Shown here one piece after another: positions 38,873 through 52,024 of a stretch of DNA of 64,000 bases. This DNA is from Protula sp. h YS-2021 (Eukaryota; Annelida; Polychaeta; Sabellida; Serpulidae): assembly GCA_949752745.1 (NCBI GenBank), contig OX457025.1, forward strand, positions 99,807,587 through 99,871,586. Reading direction: 5' to 3'. Both the position numbers and the translations under genes were made by a program. The notes below the pieces were generated by a model. It did no database searches. It saw only the letters and a list, made by a program, of their open reading frames with translations, and was not told the DNA's origin. Every line of letters starts with the position of its first letter. The first letter of the stretch is position 1.

Positions 38873-41800
38873 ATGGAAGGTATTAATGAAGACGCTAGGG
38901 AGCAGAATTCGACGTTTTGTTATGGAGCCTGGCGGGAGATCCGGGCTCAGTTCAAACTCGCCTGGCCGACGGTAAGTTATGCAATAAAATAATGATGCCA
39001 AAATATGCAAAACAATCTTCTACAATCCTGTATTAACCTTTTAGCCGGTTAAAATGCATATTGACGCATGTAAAAAGCATCGACAAGCCGAAAATTTTGA
39101 AAGTAGAGGAAACAATATTAAAGTCAAGGACCATATTATTTAATATTCGATATTATTTTATGGCAATTTTTATATCGAATTTTATCGAATATTTCCCATT
39201 CACTTTTACCTTTATATAAATTTAATCGTTCAACACAATTTTTTGCTACAATGTCAAAATATAAGATTTCGTAAAAATTGATTTATCGAAATACTGTTCC
39301 ATTGACCCTCAAAACTAGTCACACTATATAAACACAAATAAATTAATTGCGATATGAGCCCATATGTTAATTATTTAAACATCGTTTCCATTGTGCAAGT
39401 AACCATCTCTTTTTTAGATTAGAAGTTCTTTTGTTTATTACACTAGTTTGTTTTAGGCTCTGTCAATGACGTTCCATTACTTGATACAACCCATAAGTAT
39501 ATCATTCTGCGGTCACCTCGGTAAAACACAGCTGGCTTCAGTTGCCATGGCGATCTCCGTGAGTACCTTAATAATTAGCCCGTAAGTATATCATTCTGCG
39601 GTCTCCTCGGTAAAACACAGTTGGCTTCAGTTGCCATGGCGATCTCCGTGAGTACTTAAATAATTAGCCCATTAGTATAACATTCTGCGGTCACCTCGGT
39701 AAAACACAGCTGGCTTCAGTTGCCATGGCGATCTCTGTGAGTACCTTAATAATTAGCCCGTAAGTATATCATTCTGCAGTCACCTCGGTAAAACACAGCT
39801 GGCTTCAGTTGCCATGGCGATCTCTGTGAGTACTTAAATAATTAGCCCATTAGAATAACATTCTGTGGTAACCTCAGTAAAACACAGCTGACTTCAGTTG
39901 CCATGGCGATCTCTGTGAGTGCCTTAATAATTAGCCCATAAGTATATCATTCTGCGGTCACCTCGGTAAAACACAGCTGGCTTCAGTTGCCATGGCGATC
40001 CCCGTGAGTACCTTAATAATTAGCCCATAAGTATATCATTCTGCGGTCACCTCGGTAAAACACAGCTGGCTTCAGTTGCCATGGCGATCCCCGTGAGTAC
40101 CTTAACAATTAGCCCATTAGTATATCATTCTGCGGTCACCTCGGTAAAATGCAACTGGCTTTATTTGCCATGGATTTCCGTGAATACCGAAATAAATATG
40201 TTTTTACCATTTCTATTGGTTTAAAATTTATTGTGCAGTTAGTTGAATCTCACCTCTGATACATCTCATGCTCTATATTTAAATCATGTCCCCCTTGCAT
40301 TTTTGTGATGGCGTGTCAGTTATGTGGAATATTTCCTGATTACTACTGGTTTAACAGGTGATTTACGTGGTGACTGTAAGTCTTGGGCGAGGCCTGGCAT
40401 TTGGCGGCGATACATTTTTTGCTCAAACTTACGGCAGTGCCAATAAGACGAATGTTGGTGTTTATCTCCAGAAAGGTTTAGTAATATTTTTTTTTCAGAA
40501 ACAATGCTTAGAATTTATTGCCCAATTAATTTCAATACCAATTTTATGATTAATAGAAATGTGTCTATGAACCGGGCTGCCTGTTTTTATACACAAAGAA
40601 AATATATTCTTTACAAATATATATTGATTTTTAAACTGAAGTTATTTGCAATATAGACATTAAATTTTATTTTGAACAAAACCGACATATAAAAATATTC
40701 AATAATCAATAAATAATGAAACATAGCAGAATGCTAAATAGCTAACAATGATATACGAAAATGCCCACGTCATAAAACAAAACAGGCTAAAGTTACCGAC
40801 AACATATAAATTTCAAATTAAAGATAAGTTTTGTGCCATAAAACTGAAAAATGATAATATTCAAAACACAGAAACACAATCTAAATGGCTATAAATCAGT
40901 ATCTCTCACGTCTTTGAATATATGCACACAACGCCGATTTTGCAAATTTATGTTGACTAAAACAAGTTCTTTTTCATTTGAGTTCCAAGGGGCCATCTTT
41001 TTACAGGAACTTCTGAAAGTTTCTCATTTTTTATTTTTTTCATGCAAATTTTCCACACAACTGCTCCGAAACTAATGTTTTAATGCTATGATATGGTCGA
41101 GTCGACGTCCTAACAAGAAATCGACGTTATATTGACGTCGGAATGTTAACTGGGACACAGCATGTGTTTCGAAGAGCTTTACTGCAACTGGAATTGTGAC
41201 ACTTTTAACATAAGTTTATGGAGAATTCTTAAGTCCTGCAGTTTTTTATAATCCCAATTGTAACTTTCGCTACTCGGTAGCAAATACGGTCTAGCAATAG
41301 TTGAAACACATTGGTAAGATATTAAAGTTAGAAGTAAAACATTGCAGAACCTTTTTGTGTTTCGAATACTAAAAATATAGTTACTTTCACATTTTTCTTC
41401 GCTTTCAGGTTTGATATTTGGTGCTCTGTGGTCAATGCTGGTGGTTGCAATTCTGCTCAATACGGAAAATATTTTGTTACTGATAGGACAGGAGCAGCTG
41501 ATTGCTCATTTTGCCCAGAAATATACGGAGCTTTATTGTGCTGGGGTACCAGCCTATTTCTGGCTGTTTATGCTAATGAGATACCTCCTTTGTCAGGTAA
41601 TGTTACTGAAAGCAATTGGCAAAGTTTTAACAAGGTATTTTTTGTGTATCTTTATTACGTTAATTGCATTACAACAATAATGATACCAAACCAATTTTTA
41701 CCCTTTCATAAGATTCGGTAAAACTGAATCCTATTGTGTCACTACCCAATTCGGTGTACGACTTACCGCGGTTCCACAAAACCATTGCCAGTTCTTTTGC

Positions 41801-44800
41801 ATCAGCTTACAGTGTTATTTTAATGATCTCATTTTTTACAATGTCTCGTTTATAAGGCTTATCTGATGCTGAAAAATTGAGATAACCGTTCTCATGTTAT
41901 CTCCTAACATAAAGGCTGTTTGCCTTCAACATGCAATTGGTGTCCTCTATTTGCTATGCTGCACCTGCTGTTCTCCACCCTTCTACCCTCTTCCAAATTT
42001 TCAGTTATAAATAAATATACCATGAACTATGCTAATGAGAATATATATGTGTTTTCATGCAGTTAAAACTAAGTAATTTATACTAACTGAGCAGCGTTTT
42101 CTTAATATTCATTTGCCATACAGAGAAATATTTCTTTTATCTGCACAAAAACATTAATTAGAAACCGACCTTAATCAAAGAAACCTATATATAAGCTTAT
42201 ATAGACGGAGGTTTGTTCCCAGAATAGGGTAATTCCAAACCTGGTGATATGCTTTGTGAGCTGCTGTGGAAACGTTCTGCTGAACTATGGCCTAGTTTAT
42301 CAAGCAGAAATGGGTATCAAGTACGCTTATATTTGATTGATTTTAATACGCTGGATGATCAATGTGTATATATGCCTTCAATTTAGAACGTCGGGTTTAT
42401 GACATAGAAGCAAAAAAAATGAATTTTGGCTGTTAATAAGACATTGTTTTAAAATTCTCTTAATATATCAATACCACTTGTGTGTACTGTGATACATTCC
42501 ATCGAAAAGTATACAAGAACACGGAACGTGAACCTGACAGTTATGCGTTTAATATGATTTATTTCAGAGGTTCTGCAATAGCGCTTATGTTGACGAATTA
42601 CTTTGTGTTGATTCAACTTTTGTGTTATATATGGGGGAGTGGTCTATACAAGGAAACATGGGCAGGTAAGTGAAATAAGGCCTTCTATTCCAAAACTGTT
42701 ATCATAGTTTGGTCTGAATGGCTCCACATACTTCCGATGCGTCAGCAATATTATATTTTGTTAGGCTGTTTTAATTATGCTAAACCTCTAATAATATAAA
42801 ATCTTTTTATTCCGTCATCATTATAACATCTTCATATTACGCCCTAACTACAAAACTATATTGGATGCACTTCTATGTTGGTTATTGCAACATGTTTTGA
42901 GCTATTTATCCATAGGATGGAGCCGGAAATGCTTCTACGACTGGGGTGAGTTTTTTCGAATCACTTCATTTAGCGTGGCCATGACTTTTGTGTTAGGAAT
43001 TTGCACAGAAGTGGGAACCTTTCTTGGCGGAATGCTTAGTGCCAAAGAACTAAGCGCTTTCTCAATCTCCTACCAGATTGAGGGAATTGCATGGATGGTG
43101 ACTATGCTTCCTAAATGCCATATGCTGATATTGCCATAATTAATGCTTCCCAAGTAATGTTAAACAGTCTCCAGAGATGTTCACTTGGAACATCCTAACA
43201 TGACCAGTCAGTGATAGGCCTGAGGCAACGTAATTCATCTTAAATACAATTCTTTAATATTTCTTTCCACAACTGATATACGCATATATGATTTTCTCAT
43301 CGGTTGAAACATTTTTGCACTATTGAATATGAGTGATGCGTGGTGTTTATTATAATAGGCATCTCTCAAACACTCCACTTCTGTAGTAGGCAAATAGATG
43401 TGGTCACACATTTCAATATTTTCTCTTTAGATCCCAATAGGCCTGGGTGGAGCCTGCACAGCACGTATCGGGCAATTTCTCGGTGCTAATAAACCACGAT
43501 ATGCTCGTAATGCCGCAAGAGTGTCGCTGTCAATCGCTGGTAAAATCTTTCATCTGACAGTTTTCACAAGGAAAGACAAGTATTTGGTAAAAATTAAAGA
43601 ATAATCCTTTGAATAATAGACAAATATATTAAAGATAAAAAACAACAATGTATAATGTACATAACATTTGTGTTTGTGTCAAAGTATTTACCCTTAGCTG
43701 TCCTGTGAAACGAAATATATTTGCAGGTTTTTCAAGCTTTTCACTCTTCTAGTGATTTTTCAGTGATGCTCTCTCTTGTCAACGCAGCAGCAACCTATTC
43801 CTGCCGTTACCTCATACCACGGATATTCACAGTCGACCGGTAAGTACACATCTATTGCGCTTAGTAATTTTGGTGATTTTTATGAAGAATTTAGCGGTTG
43901 TTTTCTTGTGTAGATTTAAAATTTGTAATCGGCTCATTTCATTAAATTTTCATGTCAATTCTTGCGCCATTTTACAACTTCAGTTTATTCCCCTATCTAT
44001 TCATATTTATTAAAAGGTTTAAAATATAAAAGAGTGTAAATTGGTATTTACACATTCAGTCCCTCTTTTAATCCCAACTTCATTATATGTTACATTAACA
44101 CCCCCGGGTAGTTAATAGGATGATTAATTAAACTCTTAAGCTATGCTGAGGTCCTATAATACCATTGCAATTAAGGTTAATTAAATATGCGTCAAAGTGA
44201 CATTCGATCTCCGGCTTATTCAGGTACTTAGGTAGTTGTGTCAACATCTGGGGAGTGCCTAAATGCAATTAACCCGTAGTTCTCTAAGGTTAGCACAACC
44301 AATGACATTTTGTGAGTAACCCGTGACACGCTTCTATTGGTCCGGAGTCGAGTGGTCATTCGCGCGTCAATTTTGGTGTCAGCCCCTCCCCTATAAAAAT
44401 TCGTGTTTTACCCTAAAAATCTGCCTGAGTTTTACTCAACCACCAGTTCGGAACTACCAACAATTGTGATTTTTGCATTAAAAACATTGTAAGATTTTGC
44501 CGAATTAAGATTTAAAGGACTTCGCTTCCCAGTCCTAAATGGATAATTTATTATATTGATATCTATTCGGGTCGCCAGGTTAGTAACCAGTTTCATGTAA
44601 AATGACCAGATTTATAGCGTAACTATTTAAAAATTTTATTACGAAGTAGAGAAAGATTGGTCAGTTATTGAATCGTGTAATCAATGTAAGAATAAAGAGT
44701 AAATGGGAATAAATATATAAACGAATAACGTCTTGATTCAAATTAAATTAAAGTCTTTTACTTACTCTGCTCCTCGAGCACCTCGTGTTGAGAGACGCTT

Positions 44801-47800
44801 TCGCATACGCATGAATAATTAGTCTCAGCGCTTTTATGTCCCCACACCCTGGCGTAAAATATGGTGGAAATGCCGGATAATGTTGTCCGGTCCAGCGAGC
44901 GTAATTCGAGTACCTCTGGGGTACAGTGCTGTTAGACGGCAGCGAGAACGACGTTTTTAGTTTGTTCACGTTGTTGACCTCCGTGGTGTCGCTTTCGAGG
45001 GTCATTTGGTAGAAGCGGGCTCGCTTCGGAGATCCTTCGTTGATTTAGTGATGCGGTTATGCTCCCGTAATTTCTCTTTCAAAGGCGATCGAAACGAACA
45101 GACTACCTGTTTGACGAACTGTTCGTCATCAAGCTTTAACTGCAGCGACAGGGCCTGCTATCAATAAAAGCATCGTTTGACTTGCCCTTTTGTTGCCTAG
45201 TCATAGCTATCTAGGTATTCTAGGTATGCCTTATCATAGCTATCTATAATAAATCTTTCTTTATATGCCTCAACGACCGCTTCTTTGGAGGCTTTTTCGA
45301 CGTATCCTAGCGTCGAAACCCACGTTTTGACAGTGCCGTCAAAGTAAGACATACAGAAGCCTGCATAATCCCCATCTTCCTTACCAGTTTGGCTGAAGAT
45401 AAGGTCAAACCGTTGTAGCCGTGCCTTGGCTTTCTACTCACACCCAAAAATAGTTCGAGCTTAGGACCCCGAGTCGCCCGTCTATGAACCGCCATACTTC
45501 CTTGTCTGTATGAATCTTGACTCACCTGGCCTTCGTTGGCCTGATTACTGTTTGCACTATTTTCTCCGTGACCAACAAGAGTCCTAAGGTTATAAACGTA
45601 ATTTTTGGGTGCTGGCATAACCCAGAATCGCAACTCTCAAGGAATCATTAGTTTATGCCTAGGTGTAAGGACATAAAATCACTGACACTAATTATTCATG
45701 TGCATGCGCAACCGGACCTAGCGCGTGACGTAACACCGTAAGCGTCTCTCAACACGAGGTGCTCGAGGCGAATTTTGAGGGTGAAACACGAATTTTATAG
45801 GGGAAGGGGCTGACACCAAAGTTGACGCGCGAATGACCACTCGACTCCGGACCAATAGAAGCGTGTCACGGGTTACTCACAAAATGTAACTGGTTTTGCT
45901 AACCTTAAAGAACTACGGGTTAATTGCATTTAGGCACTCCCCAGATGGTGACACAGTTGCCTATGTACCTGAATAAGCCGTAGATTGAATGTCGCTTTGA
46001 CGCATCTTTAATTAACCTTAATTGCAATGGTACAATAGGACCTCAGCGTAGCTTAAGAGTTTAAATAATCATCCTATTAACTACCCCGGGGTGTTAAGGT
46101 AACATATAGCAAAGTTGTGATTAAAAGGGGGACTGAATGTGTAATTTACACTCTTTTATATTTTAAACCTTTTAATAAATATGAAAAGATAGAAGAATAA
46201 ATTGAAGTTGTAAAATGACGCAATAATTAACATGACAATTTAATGAAAGGGGCGGATTACCAATTTTAAATTTACACAAGAAAAAACCGCTGAATTCTTC
46301 ATAAAAATCAACAAAATTACTAAACACAGTACATCACAGTCTCATCAATGAAGTTGGTAAATAAAGAATTCACAATTCACCTTTTACACGTACATTGCTA
46401 AAATGTTTTATGCGCCGAATCCATTTACTCACAAAACAATGGTGACATGTTCCTAAGAAATACCTATGCATTAGTGTGGTTGTAGCGTGTCTTGACTGTA
46501 ATATTAAGATTTTACTTGCTACTCACTATGAATTAGGGAATATAGTGCGAACGGTTTAATTTCTGAGTTATATATTTTGCAAAATGCACATCAATTGTAT
46601 TCTTTTTAAGAGCCATAAATTCTATATTATTTTAATATAAACATATATATTTTAGGAAAATTATTGATTTCACTGCTGGTATTTTACAAATTACTGCAAT
46701 TTTCCTATTGTTTGAAGGATTTGGGGTTCGTAAAATACGCGTTCAATTAATCATTTAACTTAGAATAGAAAAACTTTCATTTAATTTTGATAACTACAAT
46801 CTTTTTACTTGATTATTATCAGAGATATCTCAAAAGACTGCTTACAACTCAAATTTTAAAGCTCTATTTTACACTAGTCTTTAATGTTATTAATAGAAGT
46901 TCTTAGATATAGATAAATATATTACGAAATAATGTAAAAAGATATCGAAGACTTGCTTCCAATTTACAAGGGAGTTTCGGTCGGCATAGTGCGTGGTGTC
47001 GGTCGTCAAGGCCTCGGTGCTGTTTTCATGGTGATTAGCTACTTTGTGTTCGCCTGGCCTGTCGGCATTTGCCTGATGTTCGCGTCGTCGCTGGGTCTGT
47101 ACGGCCTGTGGTGGGGATATGTGCTCGGCGCCGGTGTACAGGATGTCAGCTTTGGTGTATTTGTAGCAAAGCTGAACTGGGAGAAAGAAGTAGCTAAGGT
47201 ATAGTGCAATGTTCTTTGCAACCAATATATATATTCTGAAAATTTGCAAACTTATTTTCCTTCAATTATAGGGACAGACATCTCAACAGCTGTTTTAAAA
47301 TATTTGAATATTTAGTATTATGTAGTTACTCATATGCATATAGCACATTATTCATTACTAATGGTGAACATCATACTTTTTAAATTAAAAAGAAAAGAGA
47401 AAGTACTTCTAGTTTCTTTTGTGCGAAAAAGTAAAAAAAATACACCAATAGTTCTTTTATTTTTAAATATAACTGAAGTAGCATACTGGCATACTGATGA
47501 AAAATAGATTACGATTTGTGAGCAAGTCAGCCTGAAAACATTAGACATTACAAACTTGGTAACCAGTGCATATTACCCTCTCCCCTTTTAATGAAATTAG
47601 CTCTCCGCGTGGACCTCGACTGCCCTCAAAAGTGTGTTCACACATGGTAGCACACATGACATGAAACGGTTCCTCGGGGATCCTGTACACGTTTAAGTAT
47701 CTTCAATAAATTCTCAAAACTGAAGCAAGTTTTACAGCATATGTGGGTTTGAAACGTGTTTTAAAATAGGAACTAATGTGACGTTATTTCAGGCACAGTG

Positions 47801-48914
47801 CCGTGCTGGAGTTGTTGAACATGACTGCTTAAATGAGGATCCAGAGCAACAGGGCCTTGCTACAGATCCCGATGAAAATACAAGTTGGTTTTAATATCAC
47901 TTTTGAGATTGCAACATGAATTTTGATCATGAATGTTATCAAAATTGCAACATATTTAATGCATTCAATGTCCACACACATACTTTCACATATACAGATA
48001 TTTACTCCATTACATACCCACTCACATACTTACAAATCCACTCATACTTGATGCATCCAATACCCACACACATACTTCAGAAACACACCCACATAACATA
48101 TATGAGGGTTTACTTTAGTAACGAAACTTATGAATTCTATATCCATACCTCAGATCCCGAAAGGAGAAAAAAAAAAAGAAATTGGAGAACAAATGAAAGG
48201 ATGGTGATATTATTGAGGTGATCGTAATTTTAAGATCCAGTCCAGGATCCTGATGTATGACGTAGGAACAGTCAGTGCGTACTCTCACATCCCTGTGCAC
48301 ATATATAAGAGTATTTATAACCACAAAAAGTAGTCCTTAATATTTCCTTAAGCCCTATGCCAATTAATCAAGATACGATTTATTTGTTTATCTGTCATGT
48401 TTCAGTCTTTTGATAAATTTTGCTTAATGGTGTGACTACTTTTATTTGATATATCGTTTTCAGAAACAAATGTTAATGCATTTCATACATGAAGGCGGGA
48501 CATTTTATAATGCTTTGTATCGCAGGGTTGATACAAAACTCCGCAGTCCCACACGAGCCATTAGAAGACGTGACATCAGAATACTTGACGCCTCAACACG
48601 TGACGCATGAACACATGACACTTAGACAGCCAAATGGAATGAACATGCTAATATTTCGCCGATTAGCTGTGATCTTCGCCGTTGCTTGCCTATTATTCGC
48701 AAGCATTATGACACGGATATACGTCACAGTCACCCCCAAATGGACGTCTTTGTGTATACCATACAACGAAACCAACATCGTTTATTGGACAAATAAAAGC
48801 AAGGCTTTTAGTTTACCTAATTGTACAGATTCTCATACCTTGCTCAATATTCACACAAGTCTACCTGGCGTTATATTATTTTTGAATTCAAGTTGTAACT
48901 ATCTTCGCTGTTAA
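38873..48914 (+). CDS. SLC47A-like: MATE-family (SLC47-like) multidrug and toxin extrusion transporter, 13 exons, 615 residues
   Basis: Exons: 38873-38971, 39457-39558, 40358-40475, 41409-41596, 42223-42320, 42568-42665, 42916-43097, 43431-43539, 43764-43839, 46656-46725, 46971-47198, 47793-47883, 48526-48914. All junctions are GT-AG and every phase agrees, giving 1848 nt with the stop. The family pattern is clear throughout: FKLAWPT in TM1, CGHLGKTQLASVAMAIS in TM2, GDTFFAQTYGS then VGVYLQ, NYGLVYQAEMGIKGSAIA, EVGTFLGGML, MIPIGLGGACTARIGQFLGA, RGVGRQGLGA and LGLYGLWWG, then LNWEKEV. An extra last transmembrane helix (residues about 540-565) follows an acidic loop, as in animal SLC47. These transporters swap protons for organic cations at the cell surface or in vesicles. 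Compared with my recollection of human MATE1, two TM7-region glutamates appear replaced. Intron 2 and intron 9 carry unusual repeats. A candidate AATAAA lies near 49209. Confidence 0.93.
39490..40187 (+). repeat. Tandem array of the exon-2 end plus splice donor, 8 units of about 89 bp
   Basis: The last 69 nt of MATE exon 2 with its GTGAGT donor and about 20 nt of intron form unit 0 (from 39490). Seven more copies start near 39579, 39668, 39757, 39846, 39934, 40024 and 40112. Copies 1-6 keep an intact GTGAGT donor, copy 7 has GTGAAT. Each begins after AATTAG|CCC, and the first 69 nt stay open in the exon frame (for example copy 4 changes Gly to Ser and His to Asn). Copy 7 is degenerate at its end. 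The array fills most of intron 2. Confidence 0.95.
43862..46324. mobile_element. 2.5-kb element with about 0.6-kb inverted repeats inside MATE intron 9
   Basis: The left arm starts TTAGTAATTTTGGTGATTTT at about 43862 and is matched in reverse by the right arm ending near 46324. The right arm runs without a break from about 45655 to 46324. The left arm is split into 43862-44427 and about 44767-44865 by some 340 bp of unrelated DNA. The unique centre (about 44866-45654) has only minus-strand frames (45005-44748, 45633-45307) that I do not recognise as a transposase. It is probably a non-autonomous long-TIR DNA element or fold-back transposon. I could not find a clear target-site duplication. 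Confidence 0.8.
44428..44766. other. About 340-bp insertion splitting the left arm of the intron-9 element
   Basis: After GCCTGAG the left arm diverges from the right arm and resumes at CTCGAGCACCTCG near 44770. The intervening DNA has no counterpart in the right arm. It may be a secondary insertion, or the matching piece may have been lost from the right arm. Confidence 0.65.
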
Positions 48915-49626
48915 ATAATACCCTTTGCAGATTACTCATCGTAGACTAATTATTGCGACTTCATATCCTTGTTGAACTGCAAGCTGCAAAGCTGTGAAAG
49001 TAATATCATGATCCGGTGACGTATTGTATAATATAAATATTTTCATGTGCAGCAACTACAAAAGAATAATAACCTGTGCATCCAACTATCAGGGTATGCA
49101 GCAAAACTATGCAAGGCCTGATGTAATGCAGTACCAATAATGGATATTAAAAATAATCAATCAGTAAAACGTACTGTGCAAATGTGCCATTCCACAATTA
49201 TAATTATATAATAAATTAAATGCATTTATACATATCGCTAGTGAAGCAAAACTAGAATATATTATAATTTTGTGGAAAATTAAAACGCTCAATCCTGAAC
49301 TGTTTATATTCTAAGAATTTACGTTCTTTCTCTTGGTGTCTTCAATTGACCGATATAACAGCATTGCCTGTATCATATCCTGAACAGTAGCAAGACTTTT
49401 ACGTTTGCTTGCTTAAAATTTGGATAATCCTTTATTTTTTGGATACTGCCAAAAAGTACTCAAGAGACGTTCAAGTTTATTCATTGTCTGCAATGGGACA
49501 ATTAAGGACTCAACCGATTACAATGTTACTAGTTCAATGCACCAGAAAAGGAAATGTGGACATGACTGTTTAGAATTGCCTTTCATTATTCAAGATTCAA
49601 AGAAGACTGCAAAATTCCTATTAGCT
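48915..49626. other. Downstream flank of the MATE gene
   Basis: AT-rich, no supported frame apart from a small unremarkable one at 49420-49632. A candidate polyadenylation hexamer lies near 49209. Confidence 0.5.
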
Positions 49627-49672
49627 GATTGATTGATTAGTTTAACGACATAAGTCGACACAATCGGAACCT
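49627..49672 (-). mobile_element. 3' end fragment of a jockey-like LINE
   Basis: GATTGATTGATTAGTTTAAC followed by GACATAAGTCGACACAATCGG matches, with changes, the 3' terminus and (CAAT)n tail of the larger jockey-like copy starting at about 49968. It is a separate, severely truncated insertion on the same strand. Confidence 0.6.
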
Positions 49673-49749
49673 CCCCTAAAAAATGATGAAAAAAAACATA
49701 GCAGACTTCAGGTGAAATTGAGGACCACGCATTCCGACTCTTAAAGAGT

Positions 49750-49965
49750 AATTAAAACGATGACTGCCTGCGGCATTGTGTTTGAAACTACGGTGGAACA
49801 CGCAATGCAATATGCAGAACGCCTGGTAGCTGCTTAAAAGGTATATCGAAGAATATCCCTTTCTATTCAGAGGCCACCTAGACCTTTCTATTCAGAAGCC
49901 AGAATGGTATGCCCTGCTGAGGACGATTTGGATTATGAAGACTCTGAAAGGTGGATTTTCGATTG
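49750..49965 (+). pseudogene. gag-like retroelement fragment, left arm
   Basis: The plus strand reads TVEHAMQYAERLVAA, then an in-frame stop, then PFYSEARMVCPAEDDLDYED. It is the counterpart of the minus-strand fragment at 59306-59064 and matches the end of the helical part of a Ty3/gypsy-type Gag. It ends where the LINE tail begins. Confidence 0.65.
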
Positions 49966-49967
49966 TG

Positions 49968-51850
49968 TGATTGATTGAGTAGTTTAACGACAACAGTAAC
50001 CCGTTAGGGTCATGTTGTGTCGATTCTGTTGCTATAGGAAGACTCAGTTAAAACTAAAAACAATTAAAATATACAAAACAAGAAATGTATAAATCTAAAA
50101 ACCAGCTAAATTCAATTTAAAACTTCCTGCACAAGTGTATTTCTCTACGAAAAGAAATAATTTTGCTTTATGCTACTTTTGTGAAAAGGTATTTCATACA
50201 ATTCACGCTGAAGTAGCATGAACGAATGTTTTGAAAATCTGCGCAGTTGAGTAGAATATGTTTTACAGTCAAAGGTTCTTGACAACCAATACATTCTGGG
50301 GACACATCGCCTTTCAAAAGATATTCGTGTTTGATGTATGTATGCCCGAGTCGAGCTCTATGCATTACCGTTGTGTCGCGAATATTATCGAGAGCTAGCA
50401 GCTTTTGGTCAACTGTTGGTTGAATTTGAAAGATTTTGTTATATCTTTGTTCGTTCCACTGCCAAAGGTTTTTTTACATAACTTGAAATATGGAGTTTAA
50501 AGCAGAGTATGGTATGAGAAGGTCAAATATTTTGTAATTTAGCGCATCTTTTGCTTAATGGTCCGCAGCCTCATTATCCAGGGTGCCGACGACCCAGAAA
50601 AAACACTACGGATTTGCCTTGTTTGCCCTTTCGTATCATTCTTTTAGGTCCAAAATTATTGTGTTCGACACTTGCAGGTCTTCTAGTGGTTGTAAGACCG
50701 ATAAGGAATCGACACAGATAACAAACTTTTTGTACCTACTAATCTTGACGATTTCCATGGCTATTTGGAGTGCTCGAACCTCCGCTGAAAAGATGTTTTA
50801 AGTTTGCAATTTTGTTCGACTTCGATTCCTGCATTATTAAGGTGGTTGCGGATTCCAGTGTCAAAAAGTACCATAACCCTAGCTCTTGTGTTTTTGACTT
50901 CTGAATGGTCAGTTCTGAACATTGTTTTATGTGTGGGATTTTCTTTGTTTGCGCATAATTTAATGGCATATTGCATTGGGAGATTGATTCGTCGGATATC
51001 CTATGGTTACTCATTTGATTCAACTTCAGCAGGTGACGTTCTGAAAGCGTTAAGGCAGAAGCGAAGGCCTTGATTTTGTATTAGGTTCAGCATCTTTCAG
51101 TACGAGGGCCTTGCCGATCCTCGGACGATGATACCATAATGCATGCATAACGATGCATGCAAACTGTTTTGGTTTGCGCAAACTTGAAAATGGTTTTGGA
51201 GAGAGTTCTATTTTGCTGGAGGCATCGCTCGATGAGATTCATATTGTTACCCCATGAGGACATAGCAAAATCGTCTACAAAGAGTGAGCTGTCTATTCCC
51301 TGTTTAGTTGCGCCCTTGACAATATTGATTTTGATCAGAAAAAAGAGAACTGTTAGAATACAGCCTTGAGAATAGCCCTCTTCTTGTTCAAAATAATCCA
51401 AGAAAATAGAACCGAGACGTACTTTAAACCGCGTGTCACATAAACACGTTTCAATGAATTCAGGAAGGCGACCTCGTACACCAAGGTGGTAGAGATCTTG
51501 CATGACCGCGTGTTTCCAAGCCGTGTCGTAGGCTAAATCGACGAAAAAGTGACGACATGTTCGTTATTGATAAAACCTTTTCTTATAAATGACTCGAGTC
51601 TAATCAGGTGATCTATGGCACTTGAAAGTCAGTAAGCAGATGATTTTTGTCTTTACCTTTCTTTTTACCAAATTAATCTTGCGACTATTATTTGCTCTAG
51701 TGTTATGCACAATGAACTTGTCAGAGATATTGGGCGGTAATTTGGGGGTAAGTAGGTTCCTTATTTGGTTTGGTAATTGGTGTATTGATGGTTTCTTTCC
51801 ATATTTCAGGAAAATTTCCTCTAGTCCAAACTTGGTTGAGTAATTCTAGG
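49968..51850 (-). mobile_element. Jockey-like LINE, 5'-truncated and broken, left arm
   Basis: Read on the minus strand: RT fingers near 51840-51700 (counterpart of YRPISL in the right copy), RT palm at 51503-51087 with QDLYHLGVRGRLPEFIE, SQGCILTVLFFLIKIN and the catalytic LFVDDFAMS, then a decayed RNase H region, a C-terminal block with ECIGCQEPLTVKHILLNC at 50365-50168, and a (CAAT)n tail at about 49970. Stops and shifts separate the blocks. Confidence 0.88.
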
Positions 51851-52024
51851 AGGATGAAGTTTAAGGTCAATGTGACACTTTGAAATATTTTAATTAGATA
51901 CAGTATTGCTCACATTTTAGCAAATTACGGTTCCACATGGAGCTCCAAACAATACAGCTACCGTATGCAGGTATGATCTATAATTGTATGTTGTGATCTT
52001 GTTCTAAAACTCAATGATATGCAT

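Noticed and set aside
45307..45633. 108-codon minus frame in the intron-9 element as a transposase
   Set aside because: No catalytic motif or family resemblance, and too short.
46941..46970. Earlier start for MATE exon 11
   Set aside because: Reading from the earlier AG adds residues not expected between FEGFG and GVSVGIVRG and breaks the phase.
48464..48525. Alternative MATE terminal exon from the acceptor near 48464
   Set aside because: The phase would be wrong for the last transmembrane helix. The acceptor at 48525 fits phase and family.
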